Assembly (NCBI RefSeq): GCF_000403355.2
Contig: NZ_KE159646.1
Span: 893,226 to 957,225 of the forward strand
Direction of reading: 5' to 3'
Source of the DNA: Adlercreutzia caecimuris B7
GTDB lineage: Bacteria; Actinomycetota; Coriobacteriia; Coriobacteriales; Eggerthellaceae
Length of the DNA: 64,000 bases
The translations under genes were made by a program, and so were the position numbers. Below are positions 13,979 to 22,600 of this stretch, piece by piece. The first letter of the stretch is position 1; the number at the start of each line of letters is the position of its first letter. Below the pieces are notes generated by a model. The model ran no database searches. It saw only the letters and a program-made list of their open reading frames with translations, and was not told where the DNA came from.

Positions 13979-15982
13979 CTACTCGCCGAACCGGTCGTTG
14001 CAGGCGGCGAACTGGGAGGCGTGCAGCTCGGCGTAGAAACCGCTGGCGGCAATCAGCTCGTTGTGGGTTCCCTGCTCCACGATATCGCCGTCGCGCAGCA
14101 CCAAGATAAGGTCGGCGCGGCGGATGGTGGACAGCCGATGCGCGATGACGAAGGAGGTGCGGCCCTCCATGAGGCGATCCATGGCCTGCTGGATGCGCAG
14201 CTCGGTGCGCGTGTCCACCGAGGAGGTGGCCTCGTCCAAAATGAGCATGGGCCGGTCGGCCAGAAGGGCGCGGGCGATGGTGATGAGCTGGCGCTGACCG
14301 GCCGAGATGTTCGTGCCGTCCTCGTTGATCGCGAAATCATAGCCGCCGGGCAGCGTGGCGATGAAGTGGTCGGCGCAGGCCTCGCGGGCGGCGGCCCGAA
14401 CCTCGGCGTCGGTAGCGTCAAGGCGCCCGTAGCGGATGTTGTCGCGGATGGTGCCCGCGAACAACCACGTGTCCTGCAGCACCATGGCGAACTGCTCGCG
14501 CACCGCAGCACGCGGCATGTCGCGGATGTCGGTGCCGCCGATGCGGATGGCGCCGGCGTCCACGTCGTAGAAGCGCATGAGCAGCTTCACGAGGGTGGTC
14601 TTGCCCGCGCCCGTGGGTCCCACGATGGCCACGGTGCGCCCGGCGGCGGCCCGTGCCGAGAAATCGCGGATGACCGGCGCATCGGGGGTGTAGCCGAAGC
14701 GCACGTGATCGAAGACGACATCGCCGGCCTCGGCGCCCCCACTGGCCGCGGCTCCCTCCGCGCCCTCGGCGTCCCCGGCGGCCGCGGCGCCACCCGCGCC
14801 TTCGCCGGCCTCGGCGGCCCCGGAAGCCTCCTCCATCTCGGGCAGATCGAGGAAGGCGAAGATGCGCTCGGCTGCCGCGGCCAGCGACTGGAGCACGTTG
14901 GAAACCTGGGCCAGCTGGGTGATGGGCTGGGTGAAGTTCTTCACATACTGGATGAAGGCCTGGATGTCGCCGACGGTGATGGCCCCGGTCACGGCGAAGA
15001 ACGCCCCCGACACCGCCACGGCCACGTACCCCAGATTCCCCACGAAGCCGAGCACCGGCATCATGAGGCCGGAGAGGAACTGCGCCTTCCAGCCGGCGGC
15101 GTACAGCGCCTCGTTGTCGCGCTCGTAGGCCTCCGCCGTGGCGCCTTCGCGTCCGAAGGCGCGCACCACCGCGTGGCCCGAGCACGTCTCCTCCACCTGA
15201 CCGTTCAGCGCGCCGAGCAGGCGCTGCTGGGCCACGAAGTGCTTCTGGGACAGGCGCACCACCACCATGACGAGGGCCATGGACACCGGGATCATCACGA
15301 GGGCCACCAGCGTCATGACGGCGTTGATGGACAGCATCATGGCGAGCACGCCCACCACGGTGACCGTCGAGGTGATCATCTGGGTGACGCCCTGGTTCAG
15401 ACTCTGGCCGAGGGTGTCCACGTCGTTGGTGATGCGCGAGAGCGTGTCGCCGGTGGAGTTCCTCTCAAAATATCCGAAGGGCACGCGCTCGATCTTGCGA
15501 GCGATGGCGTCGCGCAGACGGTAGCAGGTCTGCTGGGAGATATAGCTCATCACCCACGACTGCACCCACGAGCACGCCGCCGAGGCCAGATACAGCGCCA
15601 GCGTGGCGAGCAGAATACGCCCGATGGCGTCGAAATCGATGGAACCGGCGCCCGCCGCCTGGGCCACGGCGCCGTCGAAAAGCACGGTGGTGGCCTCGGA
15701 GAGCACCTTCGGGCCCACCACGGAGAAGACCGTGGAGCCGATGGCGAAGATGAGCACGAGGGCGAGCCGGCCCTTGAACTGCCCCATGAAGGACAGCATG
15801 CGGCGCATGGTGGGACCGAAGGCCAGCGGCTTCTCGCCGCCCATCATGCGGCCGGCAGGCCCGTGGCCGTGGGCGCCTCCCGGGCCGCGGCGCGGGCCGC
15901 CCGGCCCGACGGAGGCTCCGTGGGGGCCATGGGGGCCGGCGGCTGCGGGGCCTTTGGGAATGAAGGAGGGGTGTCCGCTCAT
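13979..15982 (-). CDS. ABC exporter, ATP-binding/membrane subunit B (heterodimeric)
   Basis: This 667-residue half-transporter has a fused membrane domain (about 60-350) and nucleotide-binding domain (about 415-660). A Gly/Pro/His-rich extension (about 50 residues) precedes the first helix. The ATPase domain has Walker A GPTGAGKTT, a signature reading NISAGQRQ instead of LSGGQ, and Walker B LILDEATSSVD with the catalytic Glu present. An Ala/Glu/Gly-rich linker (about 375-410) separates the domains. It overlaps the upstream subunit by four bases (ATGA), so the two form one operon and almost certainly a heterodimer of the multidrug/lipid exporter class. The substrate is not predictable from sequence. 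Confidence 0.92.
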   Translation of the reverse strand: MSGHPSFIPKGPAAAGPHGPHGASVGPGGPRRGPGGAHGHGPAGRMMGGEKPLAFGPTMRRMLSFMGQFKGRLALVLIFAIGSTVFSVVGPKVLSEATTVLFDGAVAQAAGAGSIDFDAIGRILLATLALYLASAACSWVQSWVMSYISQQTCYRLRDAIARKIERVPFGYFERNSTGDTLSRITNDVDTLGQSLNQGVTQMITSTVTVVGVLAMMLSINAVMTLVALVMIPVSMALVMVVVRLSQKHFVAQQRLLGALNGQVEETCSGHAVVRAFGREGATAEAYERDNEALYAAGWKAQFLSGLMMPVLGFVGNLGYVAVAVSGAFFAVTGAITVGDIQAFIQYVKNFTQPITQLAQVSNVLQSLAAAAERIFAFLDLPEMEEASGAAEAGEGAGGAAAAGDAEGAEGAAASGGAEAGDVVFDHVRFGYTPDAPVIRDFSARAAAGRTVAIVGPTGAGKTTLVKLLMRFYDVDAGAIRIGGTDIRDMPRAAVREQFAMVLQDTWLFAGTIRDNIRYGRLDATDAEVRAAAREACADHFIATLPGGYDFAINEDGTNISAGQRQLITIARALLADRPMLILDEATSSVDTRTELRIQQAMDRLMEGRTSFVIAHRLSTIRRADLILVLRDGDIVEQGTHNELIAASGFYAELHASQFAACNDRFGE

Positions 15983-18075
15983 CGCGCACCCCCTTCCCCG
16001 CCCTCGGCAGCGGCAGCCGCTTCGGTCGCGTCGGAACCGGTCCCAGCAGTGGCAGCCATCTCAGCAGATGCGACCGTCTCGGTAGCGGCAGCCGCTCCGG
16101 CGTCGGCCGCGGTCGCGCTCGCGCAACCGGCGGCGAGCTCCTCCTCGGAAAGCTGCGACAGGGCGATCTCGCGGTAGGCCGCGCAGCCCGCCATAAGCTC
16201 GCCGTGGGTGCCGACCCCGGCCACCCGGCCCTCGTCGAGCACGACGATGCGGTCGGCGGAAAGCACCGTGGAGATGCGCTGGGCCACAATGATCTGGGTA
16301 GCGTCGGCCGCATAGGAGGCAAGGGCCGCGCGCACCCGGGCGTCGGTGGCGTAATCGAGGGCCGAGAAGGAATCGTCGAACAGGTACGCCCGCGGCCGCC
16401 GCACGAGGGCGCGGGCCATGGCCAGACGCTGGCGCTGGCCGCCCGAGACGTTGGCGCCGCCTTGGGAGATGGGAGCATCGAGCCCCTCGTCGCGCTCTTC
16501 CACGAAGGAAAGCGCCTCGGCGGCCGCCAGCGCCGCGCGGACGGCCTCCTCGCCGGCGGCCTCGTCGCCGTAGGCGATGTTGCTTCTCACGGTGCCCGAG
16601 AAGAGGAAGGCCTTCTGGGGCACGTAGCCGAAGTTCGCACGCAAATCGGCCTGGCGCCAGGCGCGCACGTCCACCCCGTCTACCAGCACGGCGCCCTCGC
16701 ACACGTCGTAGAAGCGCTCGGCGAGCTTCACCACCGTGGACTTGCCCGACCCGGTGGAGCCCACGATGGCCACCACCTGGCCCGGCTCGGCGGTAAACGA
16801 CACGTCGTGCAGCACGTCGGCCGTGTCATCCTCGTAGCGGAACGACACGTGCCGAAACTCGATGCGAGCGCCGCCCGTCCCTCCGGCGTCGGGGTGCGGG
16901 GCACCCACGTGCTCAGGCAAGTCCTCGCTCGGCGGAACAGCCCACCGGGCTGTTCCGTTCGCTGCGGAATCTGCGCGCGAGGGCACCCCGCACCCCGGCG
17001 CCTGCCTGTCGGAGTTTGCAGCCCCTTTCGCAGCCGCCCCTTCCGCAGCCGCATCCTCCGGGTCGCGCACGGCGATCTCGCAGGCGAGCACCTCGCGGAT
17101 GCGCTGGGCGGCCACGTCGGCGCGGGGCAGCATGATGGAGATCATCCCCATCATAAGGCACCCCATGATGATGACCATGGCGTAGGTGATGAACGCGATG
17201 AGGTCGCCGGTCTGCAGCGTGCCGCCCCCGACGGCGCCGGCGCCGAACCACACGATGGCCACCGAGGTGAGGTTCATCACCAGCATCATGGAAGGCATCA
17301 TGAAGGCCATGGCGCGGTTGGTGAACAGCTGGGTGCGCATGAGACGGCGCGAGGCATCGTCGAAGCGGGCCTCCTCGTAACCGTCGCGGTTGAAGGCGCG
17401 CACCACGGAAAGGCCGGTGAGCATCTCGCGGGCCACCAGGTTCACGCGGTCGATGAGCTTCTGCATGATCTTGAAGCGAGGCAGCGTGAGGCGGAAGAGC
17501 ACGGCGATGACCGCGAACACGGCTGCCACCGCCACCACGACGATCCAGCCCAGCTGCGGGTTGGTGGCCATCACCATGACCACGCCGCCGATGGCGAGAA
17601 TAGGCGCGTAGAGCACCATGCGCAGCATCATGGTGCACACGTTCTGGATGAGCACCACGTCGTTGGTGCCGCGGGTGATAAGCGAGGCGGCCGAGAACCG
17701 GTTGATCTCGGCATCGGAGAAGGCCACGATGCGGCCGAACAGCTGGCTGCGCAGATCGCGTCCGATGGCAGCGCCGGTGCGCGAGGCCACGAAACTCACC
17801 GCCACGTCGAGCACCATGGCGGCGGCGGCCACCGCGAGCATGGCAAGGCCCGTGCGCGCAAGGTAGGCCATCTGAATGGGAAGCAAATCGACGCCTGCCG
17901 CACGATAGCCCTCAAGCACCCCGACGTCCTCGACGCCCGACTGGGCAATGCCCACGTCCACGATCTGCGAGGTAAATACCGGCAGCGCCAGATCGCACAC
18001 GGCCTTCAGGGCGAGCAGCACCACGACGAGGGCCACCGCCCCCTTGTGCTGGCCGAGGAAGCGGATCACGCCCAT
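15979..18075 (-). CDS. ABC exporter, ATP-binding/membrane subunit A (degenerate ATP site)
   Basis: A 698-residue partner of the 13979 gene with six predicted membrane helices (about 15-310), a long linker (about 330-400) and an ATPase domain (about 410-645). Walker A is GSTGSGKST and the signature NVSGGQRQ is canonical, but Walker B reads YLFDDSFSALD, with Asp where the catalytic Glu belongs. One canonical and one degenerate ATP site is the known arrangement in heterodimeric exporters such as TM287/288, BmrCD and LmrCD. The subunit-B signature (ISAGQ) is also altered, consistent with asymmetric sites. The linker contains an in-frame 108-bp nested palindrome (16890-16997). The C-terminal tail is low-complexity (Ala/Thr/Glu). 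It lies about 100 bases downstream of azlD; no promoter is obvious. Confidence 0.92.
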   Translation of the reverse strand: MGVIRFLGQHKGAVALVVVLLALKAVCDLALPVFTSQIVDVGIAQSGVEDVGVLEGYRAAGVDLLPIQMAYLARTGLAMLAVAAAAMVLDVAVSFVASRTGAAIGRDLRSQLFGRIVAFSDAEINRFSAASLITRGTNDVVLIQNVCTMMLRMVLYAPILAIGGVVMVMATNPQLGWIVVVAVAAVFAVIAVLFRLTLPRFKIMQKLIDRVNLVAREMLTGLSVVRAFNRDGYEEARFDDASRRLMRTQLFTNRAMAFMMPSMMLVMNLTSVAIVWFGAGAVGGGTLQTGDLIAFITYAMVIIMGCLMMGMISIMLPRADVAAQRIREVLACEIAVRDPEDAAAEGAAAKGAANSDRQAPGCGVPSRADSAANGTARWAVPPSEDLPEHVGAPHPDAGGTGGARIEFRHVSFRYEDDTADVLHDVSFTAEPGQVVAIVGSTGSGKSTVVKLAERFYDVCEGAVLVDGVDVRAWRQADLRANFGYVPQKAFLFSGTVRSNIAYGDEAAGEEAVRAALAAAEALSFVEERDEGLDAPISQGGANVSGGQRQRLAMARALVRRPRAYLFDDSFSALDYATDARVRAALASYAADATQIIVAQRISTVLSADRIVVLDEGRVAGVGTHGELMAGCAAYREIALSQLSEEELAAGCASATAADAGAAAATETVASAEMAATAGTGSDATEAAAAAEGGEGGAR
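16890..16997. repeat. Nested palindromic element inserted in frame in the ABC linker
   Basis: Inner arms CGGAACAGCCC and GGGCTGTTCCG (16933-16943 and 16947-16957) pair perfectly around a 3-base loop. Outer arms CGGGGTGCGGGG (16890-16901) and CCCCGCACCCCG (16986-16997) also pair. The span is 108 bp, exactly 36 codons, and is translated in the poorly conserved segment between membrane and ATPase domains. Confidence 0.8.
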
Positions 18076-18180
18076 GGCGCACCCGCCTTTGAACCTCGAG
18101 CGCCCCGCGCGTCCCGGACGGCGAGGCGGCCGTTTCGGACAGCGCCATCGGCGAAGCGGGCGTCCTCCACAACTGGCCCC
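18076..18180. other. Gap between azlD and the ABC exporter operon
   Basis: About 105 bases with no recognised terminator or strong promoter, so read-through from azlCD into the exporter genes is possible. Confidence 0.4.
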
Positions 18181-18510
18181 TTATCCCGCGAAGAAGGCGA
18201 GCGCGGCGTACACGCCCACCCCGGCTACAGCGGTCCACAGAAGCGACCGGCTCTTCACGGCCACGAGCGCGGCGGCCACGGCGGCCACAAGCGGAATGGC
18301 GGCCGGCCACACACCCGCATCGAACATGCCGGGGTTCAGCAGGTCGTTGGCCACAAGCGCCGCGAAGGCCGCGGGCGGGATGAAACCGAGGGCCTGGGCG
18401 AGGCGCGGGGGCAGCTCGCGGCCCTTCAGCAAAAACAGCGGAATGACACGGCAGGCCCACATGGCCGCCACGCACCCGACGAGCACGAACCAGAACTCGC
18501 TCCAGCTCAT
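18181..18510 (-). CDS. azlD: AzlD-family branched-chain amino-acid exporter small subunit
   Basis: A 109-residue protein with about four membrane helices. It starts MSWSEFWFVLVGC and contains MWACRVIPLFLLKGRELPP and LGFIPPAAFAALV, the AzlD-family signature (small hydrophobic protein with a conserved R-x-x-P in helix 1 and a P-P-A segment). With AzlC it forms an exporter of branched-chain amino acids or analogues. The ATG at 18508-18510 overlaps the azlC stop by four bases, which fixes this start and indicates coupled translation. Confidence 0.88.
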   Translation of the reverse strand: MSWSEFWFVLVGCVAAMWACRVIPLFLLKGRELPPRLAQALGFIPPAAFAALVANDLLNPGMFDAGVWPAAIPLVAAVAAALVAVKSRSLLWTAVAGVGVYAALAFFAG

Positions 18511-19313
18511 CGGCCCTCGCCCCCTTCGGACGCGCCGGCGGGCACCCCCGCGTTCGCAGCGCCTTCGGATGGGGATGCGCCCGCAGCGCCCTCGACGCCC
18601 TCGGGCGGGAAGCCGGCCGGTCGCGACCCTCCCTTCCCCACCGCAACGGCGAAGGCCATGGCGCACACCACGCCGGCCACAGCCCCGATGAGGATGGCGG
18701 GCCCCGTCAGCCCCAACGCCTTGCACAGGTACACGCCGGCCATGGCCACCACCATGGCGACGATATTGGCCGAGGTGAACTTCTGGGTGACGAGCAGGCA
18801 GATGAAGATGGCCGTCATGGCGAAGGCTGCGATGCTCACGGGAATGTCCACCGCCGCGCCCACGGCGCATCCCACGATGTTCGAGATCGTCCAGGAGCTC
18901 TGGGAGAACAGGTTCACCATGAGCGCCCGGTCCACCGACCAGTTGCCCTCGGTGAAGCGCGCGGTGTTAACGCCGTAGGACTCGTCGGTCACCGATGCGG
19001 CGAACAGGGCAGAAAGCCAGCGAGGGCTGTCGGCGCACTGGGGCGCGAACGAGGCGGCGTAGAGCATCTGGCGCGTGTTCACGAGCGACACCGAGGCCGT
19101 GATGGCCGCCACCCCGGAGCCGGCGAGGAACATGTTGGGAATCATGAACTGGCCGGCGCCCGAGTACAGGAGAATGGACAGCAGCGCCACCTGCAAGGGG
19201 TTGAGCCCGATGGTGTTTCCCAGAATACCGCAGGGCAGGCCTATGGCCACGTAGCCCAGCATAATGGGCACCGCCGCGGAAAAAGCCGACAATATGTGCT
19301 CGCGAGAAAACAT
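18507..19313 (-). CDS. azlC: AzlC-family branched-chain amino-acid exporter large subunit
   Basis: A 268-residue polytopic membrane protein. Family-typical segments include AAVPIMLGYVAIGLPCGIL, SGAGQFMIPNMFL, VNTRQMLYAASF and the DESYGVNTAR region. It is the large subunit of the AzlCD exporter. The last 35 or so residues form a Gly/Pro/Glu-rich hydrophilic tail not usual for the family. A consensus TATAAT (19322-19327) ends nine bases upstream of the ATG, so the message probably has almost no 5' leader. GGGGTG near the ATG is only a weak ribosome binding site. Confidence 0.9.
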   Translation of the reverse strand: MFSREHILSAFSAAVPIMLGYVAIGLPCGILGNTIGLNPLQVALLSILLYSGAGQFMIPNMFLAGSGVAAITASVSLVNTRQMLYAASFAPQCADSPRWLSALFAASVTDESYGVNTARFTEGNWSVDRALMVNLFSQSSWTISNIVGCAVGAAVDIPVSIAAFAMTAIFICLLVTQKFTSANIVAMVVAMAGVYLCKALGLTGPAILIGAVAGVVCAMAFAVAVGKGGSRPAGFPPEGVEGAAGASPSEGAANAGVPAGASEGGEGR

Positions 19314-19321
19314 AGCACCCC

Positions 19322-19327
19322 ATTATA
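19322..19327 (-). promoter_or_regulatory. azlC promoter, -10 TATAAT, near-leaderless
   Basis: A perfect TATAAT on the minus strand with its 3' end nine bases before the azlC ATG, the same geometry as upstream of the HAD gene. A GC-rich hairpin (GCCCGC/GCGGGC, about 19343-19360) overlaps the -35 region. Confidence 0.65.
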
Positions 19328-19404
19328 GCCGAGCTGTCCCCTTTGCGCCCGCCGTTTCGCGGGCGGAAGCGAAATTCGCGCAAATGCACGATTCCGCCCC
19401 ACGC

Positions 19405-19558
19405 CCCCCGGCGGCAAGCCGGGCGCCGACGACCCACCGCACCCCTCCCCCGGCGGCGGGCCGGGCGCCGCCGCCCAACCTCGCTTCTCCCCCGGCGGCA
19501 AGCCGGGCGCCGCCGCCCCACCGCGCCCCTCCCCCGGCGGCGGGCTGGGCGCCGCCCA
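19405..19558. repeat. 42-bp GC-rich tandem array, four copies
   Basis: GGCGGC-xx-GCCGGGCGCC cores start at 19410, 19452, 19494 and 19536, an exact 42-bp period. Copies 1 and 3 share AA in the middle, while copies 2 and 4 share GG, suggesting duplication of an 84-bp pair. Each unit can form a CCCGGC/GCCGGG hairpin. The array lies between the azlC promoter and the terminator of the giant gene. Confidence 0.9.
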
Positions 19559-19561
19559 ACT

Positions 19562-19598
19562 AAAAGCGGGACGCCCTTGCCAGGCAAGGGCGTCCCGC
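19562..19598 (-). terminator. Strong intrinsic terminator of the giant gene (distal hairpin)
   Basis: GCGGGACGCCCTTGC and GCAAGGGCGTCCCGC form a perfect 15-bp stem with a 3-base loop, followed on the minus strand by TTTTAG. It is about 70 bases past the stop of the giant gene. Confidence 0.85.
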
Positions 19599-19612
19599 CG
19601 AACGGGCGAGGC

Positions 19613-19645
19613 GCGGGGGCGCCCTCCTTGGCAGGGCGCCCCCGC
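19613..19645 (-). terminator. Second hairpin after the giant gene (proximal)
   Basis: GCGGGGGCGCCCT and AGGGCGCCCCCGC form a perfect 13-bp stem with a 7-base loop, 23 bases past the stop codon, without a T run. With the hairpin at 19562-19598 it makes a tandem terminator. Confidence 0.75.
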
Positions 19646-19668
19646 TTCTATCGGGAAGGAGGCCTCTC

Positions 19669-22600
19669 CTAGGCCTGGGCGGCTTCCTCCTCCTCTTCCT
19701 CCCGGCGGCGGGCCAGAAGGGCCAAAAGCAGGGCCGCGGCGCCCACGAGGGCCAGGCCGAACATCCACAGCATCAGCTCGTCGCCGGTCTGCGGGAGCTT
19801 CACGTAGAAGACCTTGGTGCCCCACGGCGTCTCGAACACCAGCGTCTTCCAGCTGTCGCTGGGCGGCCCGAACGGGTTGTTCGGATCGACGCCGGTCATG
19901 CCCAGATCCACCGAGCGGCCCACCTCGGGCGTCCAGTCGTAGGCCGCCAGCAGGTTGAACTTGTGGCCGTAGGCGTTGGGCGTGGTGCGCACGGCGGTGA
20001 AGTTGCCGAGCACCGCCATGGCCGGGGTGATGCCCACGGTGCCCGTGCCGAGCACCTGGCCGGCCGCCTCGCCCCAGTCGGAGTCGTTGTTGTCGTCGCG
20101 GCCCGCGTTGATGGGCACGAACTCGCCGGCCTGGGGCATGGTGGAGCGCACCCGGTAGATATAGGGCTGCAGCGACTCGTCCACCATGGGCAGGCCCTCG
20201 AAGCGGTAGGCGCCGTTCACGTCAGTCTCCTGCGAGGCGACCTCGGTCCACGTGCCCTCGGACTTCACCTTCTGGCCGGAGATGGCCGCCAGGGCCGTGG
20301 GCGTGTAGGAGGCGCCGTTGAAGCCGATGGCCGCGCTGGCGAGCACCTGGCGCTCCAGGTACACCGTCATGCCCGCAATGGGCTGGGCCGTCTCGTCCTT
20401 CAGGCCATCGGCCTCCGGATCGTTGAAGGCCACGCCGGCGATGGTGGCGGTGCGGTAGGGCACCAGGCCCGTGTCGTTGTAGTCGGAGTCGACGCCCATG
20501 GAGATGACCCACGTGGTGCCGTTCGGGCCGGCCAGGTACGCCGCGCCGTTGCCCACCAGATCGGAGCGATCGGAGGGATGGGCCAGCACGATGAGGCCGC
20601 CGTGGGGATCGGCCGGATCGAGGAGCTTGGTATCCTCGTTCAGGTCGGAGTCCACATCGTGGGCGCCCTTGTTCATATGGGTCACGCCGTAGCCGGCCGG
20701 CAGGTCGTCCACGGTCACCTCGAAGCCGTAGAGCACCGTGGTCTCCTTGCCGTTGACCACGCGCTTGCCGGCCACATCCAGATCGTCGAAGATCCACGAG
20801 CCGTCGGCGGCGGACCTCACCGTCTTGGTGAACGTCTCGTCCAGCTTCCAGCCGTCGGCAGAGTACCAGTAGCGCTTCAGGCTCACGGGCACGTTCGCGA
20901 TCCGCCCGGTCTCGCCGGCATCCTGGACGCCGTCGTAGTTGTCGTCCTGCCACACGATGCCGGCGATGTGCGCCTGGGCGATGCGGAACAGGCCGTAGTT
21001 GTGGTGCAGCGAGCTGAACCAGTTGATGTCGGACCACATGTTGTCGCCCTCCAGCTCCGCTACGCGGTTCTGGTAGGCGTCGTAGAGCTCGGGGACGCCC
21101 GAACCGTCGTAGATCGGCGCGTTCGGGTTCTCCTCGGTGCCCGGATCGGTGGTCTCCTGGGTGACGGGCACGCCGTTGGCATCCTCGCCCACCACCTTGT
21201 TGTACAGCTTCTCGCCGGCGGCGTTGGTCACCTGCTTGCCGAAGATGGCGTCGTGGTAGGTCTCGCTCATGGACTCCAGGTCCTCGGCCGTGGCCGTCTC
21301 CAGCCAGGCGAGGATCTCGGACACCGTGGATTCGCTCCAGTCGGAGGGAGAGGCCACGGCGAAGGTCACCGGCATGCCGTTCTTGAAGATCTGGGTGGTC
21401 TCCTCGTCGGTGGCCTCCTGGCGCTTGCACTCGCCCACGTGGGTGCACGCGGGCTCCACGCAGTAGCCGTTCTCCTTCTTGTGCAGGCACATCGCGCAGG
21501 TATCGCAGATGCCGTCGCCGTCGTCGTCTACGCCGTGGGCCATGCATCCGCCGCACTCGTCGCAGAACCCGTCGGCACCGGCGTTGCCCAGCTTGTCGAC
21601 GTCGTCGATGTGCTCGCAGTCGGGATCCACGGCCTTCGCGCAGCAGTCGGACGTATGGTCGCAGTCGGGATCGGTGCAGAAGCCGTCCGTCTTCACGTGC
21701 ATGCACTCCTCGCACGCATCGCAGAAGCCGTCGCCATCGCCGTCCTCGTGGGTACAGGCCTCCGGATCGCGGTTGACCTGCGAATCGAAGGTGGCGTAGG
21801 CGCCCACGGTCTTCGAAGAGTCGGACTCGGTCTCATCGGCGAGCGTGGTCAGCACCAAGAGGTCGCCGGCCTTGCGCCCGGCCTCCTCCAGGTAGGACGG
21901 CAGGGTGTAGTCGCCCTTATGGCCGGCCGCGTCGGCGATGTTGGGACGCAGGGCGTCGGTCTCATCGTCGAAGTCGGAGTTGACGGTGTCGTCGATGGTA
22001 TCCTCCACATGCTGGAGCGTCGGCGCGTAGGCCTCGGGCTCCGGATAGCTCACCACCTCGGCACGGTAGGCGAACAGCACCTTGAAGGCCGCCGAATCGG
22101 ACGTGGCCTGATGCACGCCGGTACCGTAGGCCATGAACTCCCAGTGGCCGTCGGCATCGGTGGTGGCAAAGCCGGCGCCGGGGATGTACTCGTAGCCGTT
22201 CTGGTCGAAGTACTTCTCGTCCTCATCGGCCACAGCCAGAGCATCGGTGGGCGACAGGGGCAGGTAGGTGTGCTCGCCCAGCCCGTCCTTGGACAGGTCG
22301 TGCTTGCCCATCAGATCGTAGAGATCCTTCTGGGTGAAGGTGTAGTCGCGCCTCCACACGCCCTTCTCCTCTTCCGGCGTCTCGGCATCCAGCATGAGCG
22401 ACAGGTCGCGCTGGACATCGCTGTAGGCCGTGAAGATCACGAGCTCGTCGGCGGCATCGTCGCCGGTGCCCGTCGACTCGGCGTAGCTGGTGACGAAGGT
22501 CTTGTGGTTCTGGTACAGCACATTCAGCTTGGTCAGGGCCAGGCGCACCGCCGTCGTCTGCTCGTCGCCCTCGGGCAGGGCCTTCACGTCGTCGAGCAGC

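Noticed and set aside
11650-18978. Long plus-strand frames (722, 908 and 924 codons) opposite the AAA+-like, HAD, ABC and azlCD genes
   Set aside because: They are antisense shadows rich in His, Gly, Arg and Glu. The minus-strand frames contain clear family motifs.
19405-19558. CRISPR-like repeats
   Set aside because: Units vary and are contiguous at a 42-bp period with no unique spacers; better described as a minisatellite.
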